A DNA stretch of 64,000 nucleotides from Anthostomella pinea (taxonomy: Eukaryota; Ascomycota; Sordariomycetes; Xylariales; Xylariaceae), in assembly GCA_963556695.1 (NCBI GenBank), contig CAUWAG010000014.1, positions 396,001-460,000 of the forward strand. Reading direction: 5' to 3'. Position numbers and translations under genes: made by a program. The notes beneath the pieces were generated by a model. That model was not told the origin of the DNA. It saw only the letters and a program-made list of their open reading frames with translations, and searched no databases. Numbering within the stretch: position 1 is the first letter of the stretch; each line of letters starts with the position of its first letter. Positions 1-9,438 of this stretch are shown here, in pieces.

Positions 1-1092
1 TCTCTTGTTCACCTGCTGTATTTTCTTACCGTATTTTATCGTTTCCACATCTAACATTGGGCTCACATCTACGCCCTTCCTTTCATCAACGATCAGGATA
101 AATTCTGGCAGATTTTACTCCGGTGCCTAACCTCTACCTATCAACCATTCTTCTGGCATTTTTACCGTCTGCACCAGCTGTTCATTCGACACGGTCAAAC
201 TTGCGGAAAGTGGAAGAGAACCACTGCAGGGTGTCCAGAGGAATGTAAGTCAACCCCGTACCCCGTCGACCCCATGCTCAATCGGTTCGAAAAGCGCGAG
301 ACCGAAGCCTAACCAAGCCGAAAAAGCGAGTCAAGACTCCGTTCTTTCATCCTCCGACGGTGACGCTGACGCTGACGGCGAGGAAGATGAAGAGATGCAT
401 GACTCCGACGCTGACGCCGAGGGCTAGACCGACTCTGACGTTGACGCCGAGGGCGAGACCAACGACTAACTGACCGACGCCTTTGAGAGCAGTGACAGCA
501 TGATCGTTTCATGCGGCGACTTTGTTCCCATCCGCTTTACAAATCGCCGATCTACACCATCGCCTCTCGATCCAGAACCTGATCAGGGACGATACCACCA
601 TGTCGAACTCGATGGTTCCCGATCGTCTCCTCCCGCTCTTCTCTATACCGCAAGGTCCTTTACCGTAGTAAATGCAAGGAGGAAAGGGCAAGGCGTAAGT
701 ATAGCTTTTATAGCCTCTAGAAAGCCTTTACTAACCCACTAGCAGTACTGAGTGGAGGACACAAACTTCCTGTGATTCTCGGTAAGTTTTGACGCCTCTC
801 TCTCTTCACATCTTCTGCAGATAACATAGAAGGTGTTAATTTGATTTATGCAAAGTTGGCGTTGTGTCTGCCCCTCCACGGGCGCAAAAGTAGATAATAG
901 TGGCAGTCTGGGTCGGATCCCTTCTGGACCGTCCCTCTCTGGACTCATTGTCCTTGACCATCCCGTTACTGGCGAGGAACACCTTCACCGAGAAACATAT
1001 CTTCAAGGAACAGACACTAATCGAACTATCCAAGCAGAACCTAATGCCAAGACCGGCAAACTTCCCTCGCACCATTAGTAGATAACTCAGAC
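1..1092. other. No recognisable gene; eroded DNA
   Basis: Short overlapping open frames occur on both strands, but none shows a recognisable domain, a start context with continuing exons, or codon bias over more than about 80 codons. The only structure seen is the GAC/GCTGAC-rich repeat at 352-466, listed separately. I read this as the edge of the long relic zone that fills the left half of the window. Confidence 0.5.
352..466 (+). repeat. Imperfect GACGCTGACG / GCCGAGGGC repeat
   Basis: The hexamer-like words GACGCTGACG and GACGCCGAGGGC recur several times with small changes. Read on the plus strand they would encode an Asp/Ala/Glu-rich acidic stretch, with a stop TAG at about 424-426. This is probably the low-complexity acidic segment of a decayed gene, but no flanking domain supports an identity. 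Confidence 0.55.
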
Positions 1093-1093
1093 A

Positions 1094-1180
1094 AGTACGG
1101 AAGATACAGATGCAGCGTCTTAACATACTCTACCACAACCCGTCTATGGCGGAGGCCCCTGCGCGCCGAGATGCGCAAGT
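1094..1180 (+). repeat. Relic family F, copy 1
   Basis: This stretch matches 29566-29650 over about 85 bp with many substitutions. Both read as a polar peptide around a KMQM/KIQMQ motif, followed by a run encoding Pro, Arg-Ala-Glu and Arg-Lys near the end (GCCCCTGCGCGCCGAGATGC here, GCCCCTGCGAGCTGAGCTGC there). Frames are broken in both copies. The parent gene is not recognised. Confidence 0.5.
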
Positions 1181-1642
1181 AACCCCTTAAACCCTGAATA
1201 CGTGCGTTTTAGCGCTGTTCGTCTTGTACAAAACGGGCATGGCCTTAACAGAACACCTGCAAGTTGGAACTCAGTCTGCGCGGCAGTATTGCCTAACATT
1301 TAAATTTCCATATACGCACGGTCATTGGCTACAATCCCTGATCACGCTAAAACGTAGGTGTTCAGGCCCCTTAAGGGGATATGGTCACGCGGGGGGTCAT
1401 AGAGGAGACTGCTGCTGCCCGGCCCACTGAAGCCAGAGAACATGTCCACCAGCTAGAGTGTTCAGACCAATGAACAACTGAACTCGTAGGGGTGATCGAA
1501 CTAGACTTGGGTCCTTCGCCAGCCAATGGAAAGGGATACGACATGACCGACGCCGGCAAGGGCCTTCCTCGTTACACTCCAAACCCGAACGGAGACGGTA
1601 CTTCTGGCGGCGCGGCTTCTAACTCCACCGATCAGACTGACG

Positions 1643-1815
1643 ATGGCACTGCATCGTCTTCTGCCACCACTCCTGCTGCTTCTTCCGGTCGTTGAGCCTG
1701 CCTCTGGTTTGCCTGCCTCTGTTCCTGCTCCGGCCGAGTCCGCCTCTGGTTCGTCTGCGTCTGGTCCTGCTCCATCTGCGTCCTGTCCTTCTCCATCTGC
1801 GTCTGGTGCTGCTTT
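1643..1815 (+). repeat. Ser/Ala/Pro/Gly-rich low-complexity coding repeat
   Basis: The words TCTGCGTCTGG, CCTGCTCC and CCATCTGCG recur at roughly 18-24 bp spacing and encode a Ser-Ala-Gly-Pro linker in one plus-strand frame. A similar Ser/Ala/Pro stretch occurs near 22350-22500. It is followed by a short stretch (about 1850-1925) with a plausible globular pattern, ETQMVIILPCMDED, which resembles the start of a Rossmann-like glycosyltransferase core, but the frame is lost afterwards. I do not assign a product. Confidence 0.45.
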
Positions 1816-2090
1816 TAACCTTCTTCCAGATATCGTTGTGCCGCCAGAGGCTCTTACGAACATCGAGACCCAGATGGTCATCATCCTCCCGTGCATGGAC
1901 GAAGACTACCGTACCATCGAGGGAGACAGCATGCTTACGTTGTACCCGATCGCCCCTCTCGACCGCTCTCCTCGACCGCTCCCCTCGACAGCTCCCTCGA
2001 TGCCGCTGTCTTTCCAATACGCAGCAAGTTGCCAGCACTGAGGCTATCTTGCCTCCTCAAGAGATGCACCGCATTGTTCGGTTTCCTTTG

Positions 2091-2350
2091 CGAGATCGCT
2101 CTCAATTTGACGCAGTCTATGATCAAAGTGGTTACCGACAAAGGAAACTACCCGATGCTCATCCACTGTACTCAAGGAAAGCATCGCACTGGGTGTGTCG
2201 TTGATGTCATCCGCATGACCAACTCATGGGACACGAAGAGAGTACTCGAAGAATACACCACGTTCGCCAGCGACAGGCTCGATTTGAGGTATGTTACATT
2301 CGCAACGTACAGCCCATACAATCCTTGACACTGACTGAATATTTATAGCG
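2091..2350 (+). pseudogene. Siw14-type tyrosine phosphatase fragment, copy 1
   Basis: Seen: one frame reads NYPMLIHCTQGKHRTGCVV followed by WDTKRVLEEYTTFA. This is the CX5R signature of atypical dual-specificity/tyrosine phosphatases and the conserved helix after it, as in the Siw14/Oca1 family, which in yeast includes inositol-pyrophosphate phosphatases. The catalytic Cys and Arg are present. A GTATGT donor at 2289 and a TATAG acceptor ending at 2348 mark a 60-bp intron directly after the conserved DLR. This copy therefore comes from genomic DNA and is not a processed retrocopy. Upstream coding sequence is frame-broken, with the HRIVRFPL stretch in another frame, and no continuation is clear downstream. 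It is a decayed fragment. Diverged pieces of the same gene lie at 7021-7172 and probably near 31820. Confidence 0.75.
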
Positions 2351-2699
2351 GGGAAAGGCTGGCTAGGGACCGACAAGCCCCTGGGACCCTTCATACCAAT
2401 GCCCTCTATTCCGTGTACACTTGTCGGTAGGGGCAACTGGTGTACAATGCCAGACGTGAGGGCGATCATTGTACCCACGGTAAGGGGGTTCCCGGGGCTT
2501 TACGCGAAATTCAGGAGCGTGGGTGACCTTGCTGAGAATCGGCCCAGCAGGTCATCAAGCAGATCCAGGACTGCTCATTAATGCCCCGAGTCTCTCAAGG
2601 GCCGACTTAGTAGGTCGAAAGATGGTAATTGAGCCAAATACTCGTGCTCATCCCCAGTACCGAAGCCCCTTTGAGAGACCCGGGCATCAACAAGCTCTT

Positions 2700-2850
2700 T
2701 AGTGGCCAGAACAACGGTGACGGTAATGCCGTTGTGGCCCTGCCCCCCTCGGACCACGTGGCAATTGCGGCAAGTCAATCAAGATCAATTACAAGGGCAA
2801 CTCGGCCGCCGCCAAGGTCGTCGACACCTGTCCCGACTGTTGAGCTCAGC
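2700..2850 (+). pseudogene. DPBB/RlpA-like fragment, copy 1
   Basis: The stretch GGCAATTGCGGCAAGTCAAT (2760-2779) and its continuation to about 2845 closely match 9064-9140 in the larger copy. They encode the GNCGKSIKI...A.KVV.TCP core of the double-psi beta-barrel of fungal RlpA-like/barwin-like secreted proteins. Sequence before and after this core does not stay in frame. It is a small fragment of the same gene family as 8775-9438. Confidence 0.65.
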
Positions 2851-3384
2851 CCACACGAGACCCAACCTTCCACACCGACACCCAACGATCGCTTGGGATC
2901 TCACCCTGGCGCGTGCCCACTGCCATTACCTACCTCGAACGCGCCTCACCTTTATTACCTACTCGAGTTCAAGGCCACCAAACCACAAGTATGTGCCACT
3001 CCCCCTTTCCCTCCTCGCACCTTCGACACAGCCTTCATGATCTCATCACCCGTGGCCATCAAGCACTACCTGGAGGCCTACCTGGAGCAATAGGCTGCGC
3101 TCCAGCGTTGGAATAAGCAAAGAACCGACGAAAAAGCCCAACGACCCCGACGATTACCCTTCTCATCGTGGCCCCCCGATAATCGGTGCACTGCCCCTCC
3201 GTACTGACAACTATTTCTGCCGCGGCTGCTCAGGCTCGAGGACTCAACGCCAACGACGGTGCCCGCCTTGCCGTGGCCACGCATGAGTTTAGCGTCGTGA
3301 TGAACATGCCGTACGACAGAGACGCAGAAGACGCAGATAGAGATGATGGCGTCACGGCGCACGGTCTACGACTACTCTCCAACG

Positions 3385-3645
3385 ACAGACATGGCCTTGT
3401 TCGTCGAAGCAGCTGAACGCCAGCTTTTGCAATTATTCAAGAAGATAGACCGAGAGGTTCATGAGTGGGGCACGAAAGACATCCGAAGCGTCTTTCCAGC
3501 AATTGCTGCCAAGTCCTACGAAACTCGCACTCGCGATGGAAAACTGGACAAAGAGGAGCTCCATGGCGCATTTCAACGCGCCGGCATCGCGGTCCCCTGA
3601 CGCAGATTGGATGCGTTCTTCCAGGATATGGACAACACCCCTCGT
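3385..3645 (+). pseudogene. EF-hand mitochondrial carrier fragment
   Basis: One frame reads LLQLFKKIDR, then DGKLDKEELHGAFQRAGIAV, then a stop TGA at 3598-3600. In the same frame it goes on to RRLDAFFQDMDN. This order matches the N-terminal EF-hand region of calcium-regulated mitochondrial carriers (Sal1/SCaMC type), where the loop DGNGKLDKEEL is followed by the AFQRAG helix and the next EF-hand. About 25 extra codons sit between KIDR and DGKLD. They could be an in-frame insertion or a decayed intron, although they lack a clean acceptor. The carrier repeats are absent, so only a fragment remains. The protein would have been a Ca-sensing ATP-Mg/phosphate or similar exchanger of the inner mitochondrial membrane (family knowledge). 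Confidence 0.65.
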
Positions 3646-5297
3646 TGTCAACAGGGAGGCAAAGGCAGAAGGAGAAGCAGTCAGCGGACAATATGGAGCC
3701 GTTCACTCCCTATTACTCGGGGAATGACTCCCACCCAGGGCGGCCCGTTTACTACTTCCGCATGATGAACGGTGTGAAGGCTCCCCAGGCCATGTACCCC
3801 TATGAAGGGAGTAGGCTACCATATGCCTTCTGCAGGTAGCATGGAGCCCTTCACGCGCTCTGACGCAGGGATGACTCCGACCCAGGACTGGAGCCAGCCT
3901 CCGGTTCCCTGGCCCCAGACGCCGGCTACGCCAACGCCCAGCAGACTGTACGGAGGAGCATATGCGCCCAGAAACAGTGATCTAGATCTACGCCCAAGGC
4001 TACGTCGCTGATGGCTTGGGTGACGGTACCTGCTCAAACTGCGTTGTGCTCACGGGATGAGGACCATGTGCAGTTTCAGCAATGCCCAGAGGCGGGGCTG
4101 CCATCCAGTCCCCTCGTAACTTCTCGAGTCGAAAAGCTGCCAGGCTCAGACTGAACAGAGTCTCAACCGACGCCCTGGTGTTCACCAGCTCCCCTGCCGC
4201 TCCGTGTAGCCCTGCCGGGATGGGATTGGGCAACTAGAACCTGCTTCCAGGTAAGTCATTGGCGAGGGCGGCCTGCCTGATCCTCCGCCTCGTTGCGCGC
4301 GATCAATGGTGTCTGACTATGGAACATGGACTAATATAAAAACGACAGTTTCCCAGCAGCCCCGACAAGTCAGCGAGGTAGAGCAGTCCCGAGTAGTCCG
4401 CGAGGCGGACCCCAAGAACCCGAACTGGACACCAGCGCTTGCGAGGTGGTGACACCCTCCGTCTGAGGCTCGCGGTCGCATTCATGCCATGCGCTTGGGC
4501 CCTGGTGTCGTTCGAAGTTCGAAGATGACATCTTAATAATGGGCTACCGGAGTGGAGAGAATGGCAGGCATGTCGATAACGGTGATGCCATCAATCCGGT
4601 ATTACACCCGGCATTCAGCAGCGTGTTCGTCGTTCCGACCAGGATTTCCCCTTGAGGACAGCAGCTGGCAGGCCCTCGTGAAGGCTGGGTCCAAGACTTT
4701 CATAACATGAACTTGGGCCGCACTGCCGGTGCCAATGCCCTTCATCATGGTCGGCGTAGCCAGATTATGGGACCTGGATGTTCTCCGGCTTTTGCCCCCA
4801 TCCTGTTCCAAGCCCCGATCCTGTTCCAAGCCCCGGCAGCCTTCCATCCTCAGGTGCGACACCACTCTGGTATTGCACCCGGTCTTCAGCAAGGGAAGCA
4901 ATTTCCCGGCTTTTGTCCCTGCATTCTATTAACCGCCTTTCTCTTTAGGCGCATTTAACAATATCGCTCGTGTCAAACAGTCAGTATGCAACGCTGAGTT
5001 CGACAAGGCAATGAGCGAGTGGATGAAGATGACCGGCTGGTCTCAAAAGTAGGGTGTTATCGCTCGACGGACCTAGAGGCTGTGAGAATTTGTCGACAAT
5101 GCCAATGGACACAAACACTCGTCTGCAAGCAACTATGACGGTGCAACATGGGTCGGGACTGCTACCAGCAACGTTGCTGAAGGGATCAGACGCAGCAATG
5201 TTGACTATCGTCGCCAAAAGCCAACGCCTGATGCCGTTTCACTGTAAGCGAAAGAACCTTCCCTTGCGCACCAGAGATCTGCATATGTCTCACGTGT
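3646..5297. other. Unassigned stretch with internal duplications
   Basis: No domain is recognised on either strand. Short similar blocks recur inside it: the region near 4599-4625 and that near 4866-4890 share a TATT(A/G)CACCCGG..TTCAGCA pattern, and an 18-bp tandem duplication lies at 4801-4836. Several polar frames end within 60-100 codons. It is part of the relic zone. Confidence 0.45.
4801..4836 (+). repeat. 18-bp tandem duplication
   Basis: TCCTGTTCCAAGCCCCGA is followed directly by TCCTGTTCCAAGCCCCGG. The two units differ at one base. Confidence 0.85.
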
Positions 5298-6242
5298 GTG
5301 CTACGCAGGTCAGCGCTCTGTCTCATTGTCAACTTTGCGCACTGGCAAGATCATCTGGAGCGTGGCGAACCAATCCCAACCATCCCGCGAGGAAAGAATC
5401 CGGAGTGGAACCAAGCCCTCATAGCCAAAAATGCGTCCATCGTCCGCAGAGCATTGCACAGTCCTCTGCCGATAGATCGAGGTGTTGAACGGGGCAAAAG
5501 TGGATTGCTGGCTTCTCTGCCAGTAGCCTATTTAACACGAGGCTCTAAGCCCGCACGCCGCGCCGGAGCGCTCACTCTCCAGGACGCCGAGCAGATCTGG
5601 TTCGACTAGGGCCCCTCAGACACAGCTCGAACGGCCATCACAAGACGACTAGGTCCACATGCTTTTCCCGTCAAGCAGCGGAGCTACGAGACGCCGTCTG
5701 GCAATTCGTCCTGGGGTCGCAGGACGGTCAGATCGTCGTGCCGCAGTTGCAGAAGATTGTCCAAGCGCCATGCACTGCCTGGTCTTTGATAAGCACGAAT
5801 TTGAGCAGAACACTGGGCGGGCGTGAGCCAGTACAGCTTCGAGGCCAGTTGGCACCAAGATGCCCAGATCTTCCCTGCGAAGTCGAAACTCACAATTGCT
5901 CCAGTGGTTTTCTCCATCTTCACAAGGAGGATCACAACGTGGCAATTGTCCAGACGAATTCGTTTGCCAATCTCATCATTTCCAATGTCCTATCTCTCTG
6001 GTTGAGGGATCATGATAGGTTGCGAGCTGGCTTCATGTTCCCGACCCAGCGGATTGAGAGATGGTATCGATCTTGGAATCAATTCAGGCTCCGCCGGGTT
6101 GCGAGACGCAGCCGTTCGCGAATTTGCTGATGTCCGCCGATCTCTGCCGTCCAATATCGATTCGGGAGAAACAGTATCGGAAGTCGAATCCAAGAAGCTT
6201 CAAGTCGGACCCGAGACAGTCGTTAACTGGCAGCATCTCTGA
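5298..6242 (+). other. Broken coding-like frames of unknown product
   Basis: Consecutive plus-strand frames look protein-like. At 5298-5609 a frame includes IPTIPRGKNPEWNQ and LTRGSKPARRAGALTLQDAE, ending TRP-Phe-Asp. At 5738-6130 and 5823-6005 two overlapping frames include IVQAPCTAWSLISTNL and SQYSFEASWHQDAQIFPAKS. The open frame switches at least three times, as expected for one decayed gene with indels. I do not recognise the family. No signal peptide or membrane segment is evident. Confidence 0.35.
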
Positions 6243-6957
6243 CAGCACCGGTTGCGCACACGCCGTCAGACACGAGGAGCGCATGATCGCCTAGTGCGTC
6301 TAGGCTGTTTCGGAGTGGATGTGATGGGTTTCTGCTCTGATACCGCTTGGACATTTGAGAGCATGGACATCTCGCCGATCAGTATTGCTTCTCGTAGGCA
6401 CGAAGAGCATGATGGACTGCGGCGATTGTCCTACTCCTATTCCACCTCCCATCTGGCTGGAGGATGAGAACCTGCTGGCGCGATTCCGGGAGGTCAACCG
6501 CGAGCGCACGGCTACCAATGGCCGACGAGCGCGTATCTGCACAACGATAAAGCAGAGCCTGATGGCAGCATCAAGACTTGTATGAAGTGCAAATCCACGC
6601 ACGGCGAGGACGACGACATGGACAGACCTGAGAGGCTAGACAAGAACCTCGAGGCTGCGTTGGTAGAAGGAGACTGGCATGGCTGCCCGCAGTGCCGACG
6701 CATGCTCTCCCTTGGGGATGGATGTCATCATTTGTGGTGAGTGTCTCTTCTCTTGTCCCTCTCCTGAAGCTCCCGGAGGCTCCAATACCCTTTTGTTGAT
6801 TTCCTCCATTCAACGCCACTACAAGCACCAGCACCTGTCAAACAGTGCGTTGATGGTTCATATGGTGGTGTTCGTGTTTTCAGTGCTGATTGTGTGTTCT
6901 GAAGGTCTGCCACGTGGCCTTGGTGTCCAAAATGCACCAATGGCCCGTGCACTGTTC
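6243..6957. other. No recognisable gene
   Basis: Only short overlapping frames are present on both strands. A plus-strand frame at 6355-6585 has some codon-like regularity but no recognised motif. Confidence 0.4.
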
Positions 6958-7010
6958 AGTGCACTGCCACCTCCCTAACGCCACGGTGGCTTGTGTGCCA
7001 TTCAACAGCA
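6958..7010 (+). repeat. Relic family G, copy 1 (hairpin-bearing)
   Basis: The block CACTGCCACCTCCCTAACGC, followed by CACGGTGGC and a TTG.G.GCCA tail, recurs at 24356-24404 and 49506-49560. The internal GCCAC-G-GTGGC can pair as a short hairpin. The copies differ by small indels (CCTAACG, CCTGAACG, CCTTAAACG). The function is unknown. It may be a conserved piece of a repeated gene or of a transposon end. Confidence 0.6.
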
Positions 7011-7020
7011 CGACCACGAA

Positions 7021-7172
7021 GCAAGCTACACCATGCTTATACACTACAATCAAGGCAAGTATCGGACCAGATGTGTCGTTGGTGTCGTCCGCATGACAAA
7101 ATCATTGAACACCAAGAGATTCCTGGAAGAATATACCAAGTTCGCAGCTTCTAAGGCTGGTGATGCCCGGTA
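7021..7172 (+). pseudogene. Siw14-type tyrosine phosphatase fragment, copy 2
   Basis: The frame reads SYTMLIHYNQGKYRTRCVV then LNTKRFLEEYTKFA, parallel to the copy at 2091-2350. The catalytic Cys of HCxxGKxRxG is replaced by Tyr (HYNQGKYR) and the Gly after the Arg-Thr by Arg, so this copy would be catalytically dead even if expressed. A GTAAAA that could be a decayed donor follows GATGCCCG at about 7170. Upstream it directly abuts relic family G. Confidence 0.7.
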
Positions 7173-8420
7173 AAACCCCGGCAGGGGGGTTCTATTGAAG
7201 TGCCGTTATCCATCTAATGACGAACGAGCCATGGCATTTTCTCCGATGTCAACACGGAGACTATCCATCATGCCGATGCTGGCAAAGTCAAAGATGAAGA
7301 CGAAACGCTGCTCACGTTGTTGGGTGCCGCCAGGCCGCCGCCACTCATGGTGGTCCCGACCGGAAGAACACAGATATAGCCACCTTGACAACAAGAACTG
7401 CCAGCCGACATCTTGACTTGCGGATATCAATTTGTCATCCTTCCGAGGCGATGAGCGCTGGGGAAGAGATGAGTCTTCGGGACTTCCAACATCATCAAAC
7501 ACTGGTGACGCTCCCTCTTCCACAGACACACGTGTTCTGTCCCTTGACAGTTTGGCGGACTCACTATCCGGGGTGCGCATTTATCTCAAAAACAGAGATA
7601 CGTGGGAAGACTGTTTCGATCATCTCGACGAGACGGGGGTTATCATCGCGAGAGATCCCCGATGGTGCTTCTACACTGACCTTCCAATTTTATCCGCACA
7701 TCACAGGTGTGCGGAGATTATTGGTGGGTTATTGGTCCTCGACAACGTGCTAAACTCCACGCCAGCAGACCAAGATGGCTGAAGTCATATCAGCCACAGG
7801 GTAGACTTGTCCTCATCTTGGCTGAGGACCTCTCTTATCCATGGTTGGCCAAGACGCCATCACGGTGTTTGTCACAAAATTCACAGACTTGGAAAATGCT
7901 TGCTTGGCACATTCTTACCATGGTCGGCACTATCGCAGAGAAGCATGAGATAATTTTATGGCGAAGTATCGGGAAAGCACAACGCACGACTTGCCTAAAG
8001 TCCGAATCATGATGACTTTGTATTCGACCCAGGACGTGCTCGCGTGCCGGGGCGGCGATGGTAAAGATCATGACGGCGACAGTGATGTCGATGCCCTTGG
8101 TTGGTACGAATAGGCGAAGCTGGTGGCGGACCTGTTTGGATCCCCTCTCGATGGCGACGATATGACTCAATGCTGAGGAAAAGACGGAAGCCTTCTGGCG
8201 AGCCAGCGGTCGATGTAAATGAGAGCAGGTTGCGGCGGCGACTCATGCGAACAGTCAACTGCACAGCCTCCACTTCGAAAAAGCTCAGACGTTATCTCGC
8301 ATGGCAACAACACAACGCCAAGCCCGGGCCCGCGCGCTTGGCCGCGCTACTGCTTTTGCTGCCCGCGGCGAAGACATCGAGCTGAGGGCGACGGTGACCG
8401 TGCCTGCGCCGACGACCACA
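7173..8420. other. Unassigned; one 116-codon open frame
   Basis: A plus-strand frame at 7432-7782 stays open for 116 codons and has acidic, plausible composition (RIYLKNRDTWEDCFDHLDE), but it begins with TTG, has no ATG in a sensible place, and matches nothing I recognise. The rest of the stretch holds only short overlapping frames. Confidence 0.35.
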
Positions 8421-8478
8421 CCCGCCGGACGCCTCTCCCGCCGGACGCCTCTCCCGCCAGACGCCTCTCCCGCCCGAC
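8421..8478 (+). repeat. 16-bp tandem repeat, about 3.5 copies
   Basis: The unit CCGCCGGACGCCTCTC is repeated three times plus a partial copy, with one or two substitutions per unit. In one frame it encodes a Pro/Arg/Ala-rich repeat. Confidence 0.85.
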
Positions 8479-8774
8479 ATCCGAGATCCGCCGCTTCGAA
8501 CAGAACGCCGCTAGCCTCGAATTCCCCTACGGCAAGCCCGCCTCTCGTGTCGATAATGGCTGAGGCATCCTGGCCCAAGGATGTGAAGCCGAAGTCGCTG
8601 AAGCAGCAGTATACGTTGGCGTATGTCCCCCCTTTCTATCCCATGCCATCTCATGCCATCTCATGTCCTGACCGCCATACCGACTTGCGGCCCTGCACAA
8701 GATCTTCCCCTTTCACCTTCAACAACCAAACACAACCACACACACCACCAACCCAATCACTCTCACCAGCAATC

Positions 8775-9438
8775 ATGGTTTCCTTCACCAACGTTGTCAC
8801 CGGTGTCCTCATCGGCGCTGCCGGTCTCGTCAATGCCTACTCCGGCGACATGACCTTCCACCCCGTGCCCTTTAAGAACGAGGCGGGACAAACCGTTATG
8901 CAGGATGTCACCAGACGCCGCTGGCCGACCTCAGTCGGCTTATCGTATCTCGACCTCCGTGACGTCGTCGATGCGCGAACGCCACCCCCCAGGCCTCGGT
9001 GCCTGCGGCGGAACCAACGGTGCTGGTGACTTCATCGTCGCCCTCTCTCAGTCCCAGTACAACGGCAATTGCGGCAAGTCAATCAAGATCACCTACCAGG
9101 GCAAGACCGCCGTCGCCAAGGTCGTTGGCCTCTGTCCCGGCTGCGGTTCTGGTTCCATCGACGCCTCTCCTGCCGTCTTCAACAGCCTGGCCAACCCTGA
9201 CCTCGGACGCATCCACGTCGACTGGGGGGTAGTCGACAACGCCAAGGTAACCAAAGAAGCCGACAAGCTCAAGACTCGGGGACCTTCACCACCGGACGGT
9301 ACTCCGAACATTCCCGTCGACTTCCGCTGCAACAGGACTCGCGTCGGCCAATTGGTACATCGGCTGCCCCCGAACACGATCAACCCAATCGCTACCGAGC
9401 AGTATTTCTTAATTGGCTGTCGTCGCCCGGGCTTGTGA
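8775..9438 (+). pseudogene. Secreted DPBB/RlpA-like protein, frame-broken
   Basis: The ATG at 8775 opens a classic signal peptide (MVSFTNVVTGVLIGAAGLVN-A) followed by YSGDMTFHP, the usual mature start of small fungal RlpA-like double-psi beta-barrel proteins. The conserved continuation GLGACGGTNGAGDFIVALS, then GNCGKSIKITYQGKTAVAKV, then CPGCGSGSIDASPAVF and GRIHVDWG, is in another frame from 8992 on. Between them lie about 127 bp (8865-8991) that are absent from the family. They start with GTGCCC and end with CCAG, but an intron there would leave the frame one base off. Either a non-canonical intron or an indel has broken the gene. The family is small, secreted and weakly related to expansins and barwin, and some members act at plant or fungal cell walls (family knowledge). 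The extra C-terminal part to 9438 is not family-like. Confidence 0.7.

Noticed and set aside
1501..1896. 131-codon minus-strand Gly/Ala/Asp-rich frame
   Set aside because: It is the complement of a low-complexity Ser/Ala/Pro repeat; composition alone keeps it open.
1845..1925. Glycosyltransferase-like start (ETQMVIILPCMDED)
   Set aside because: Only about 25 residues fit and the frame is lost directly after; too short for a family call.
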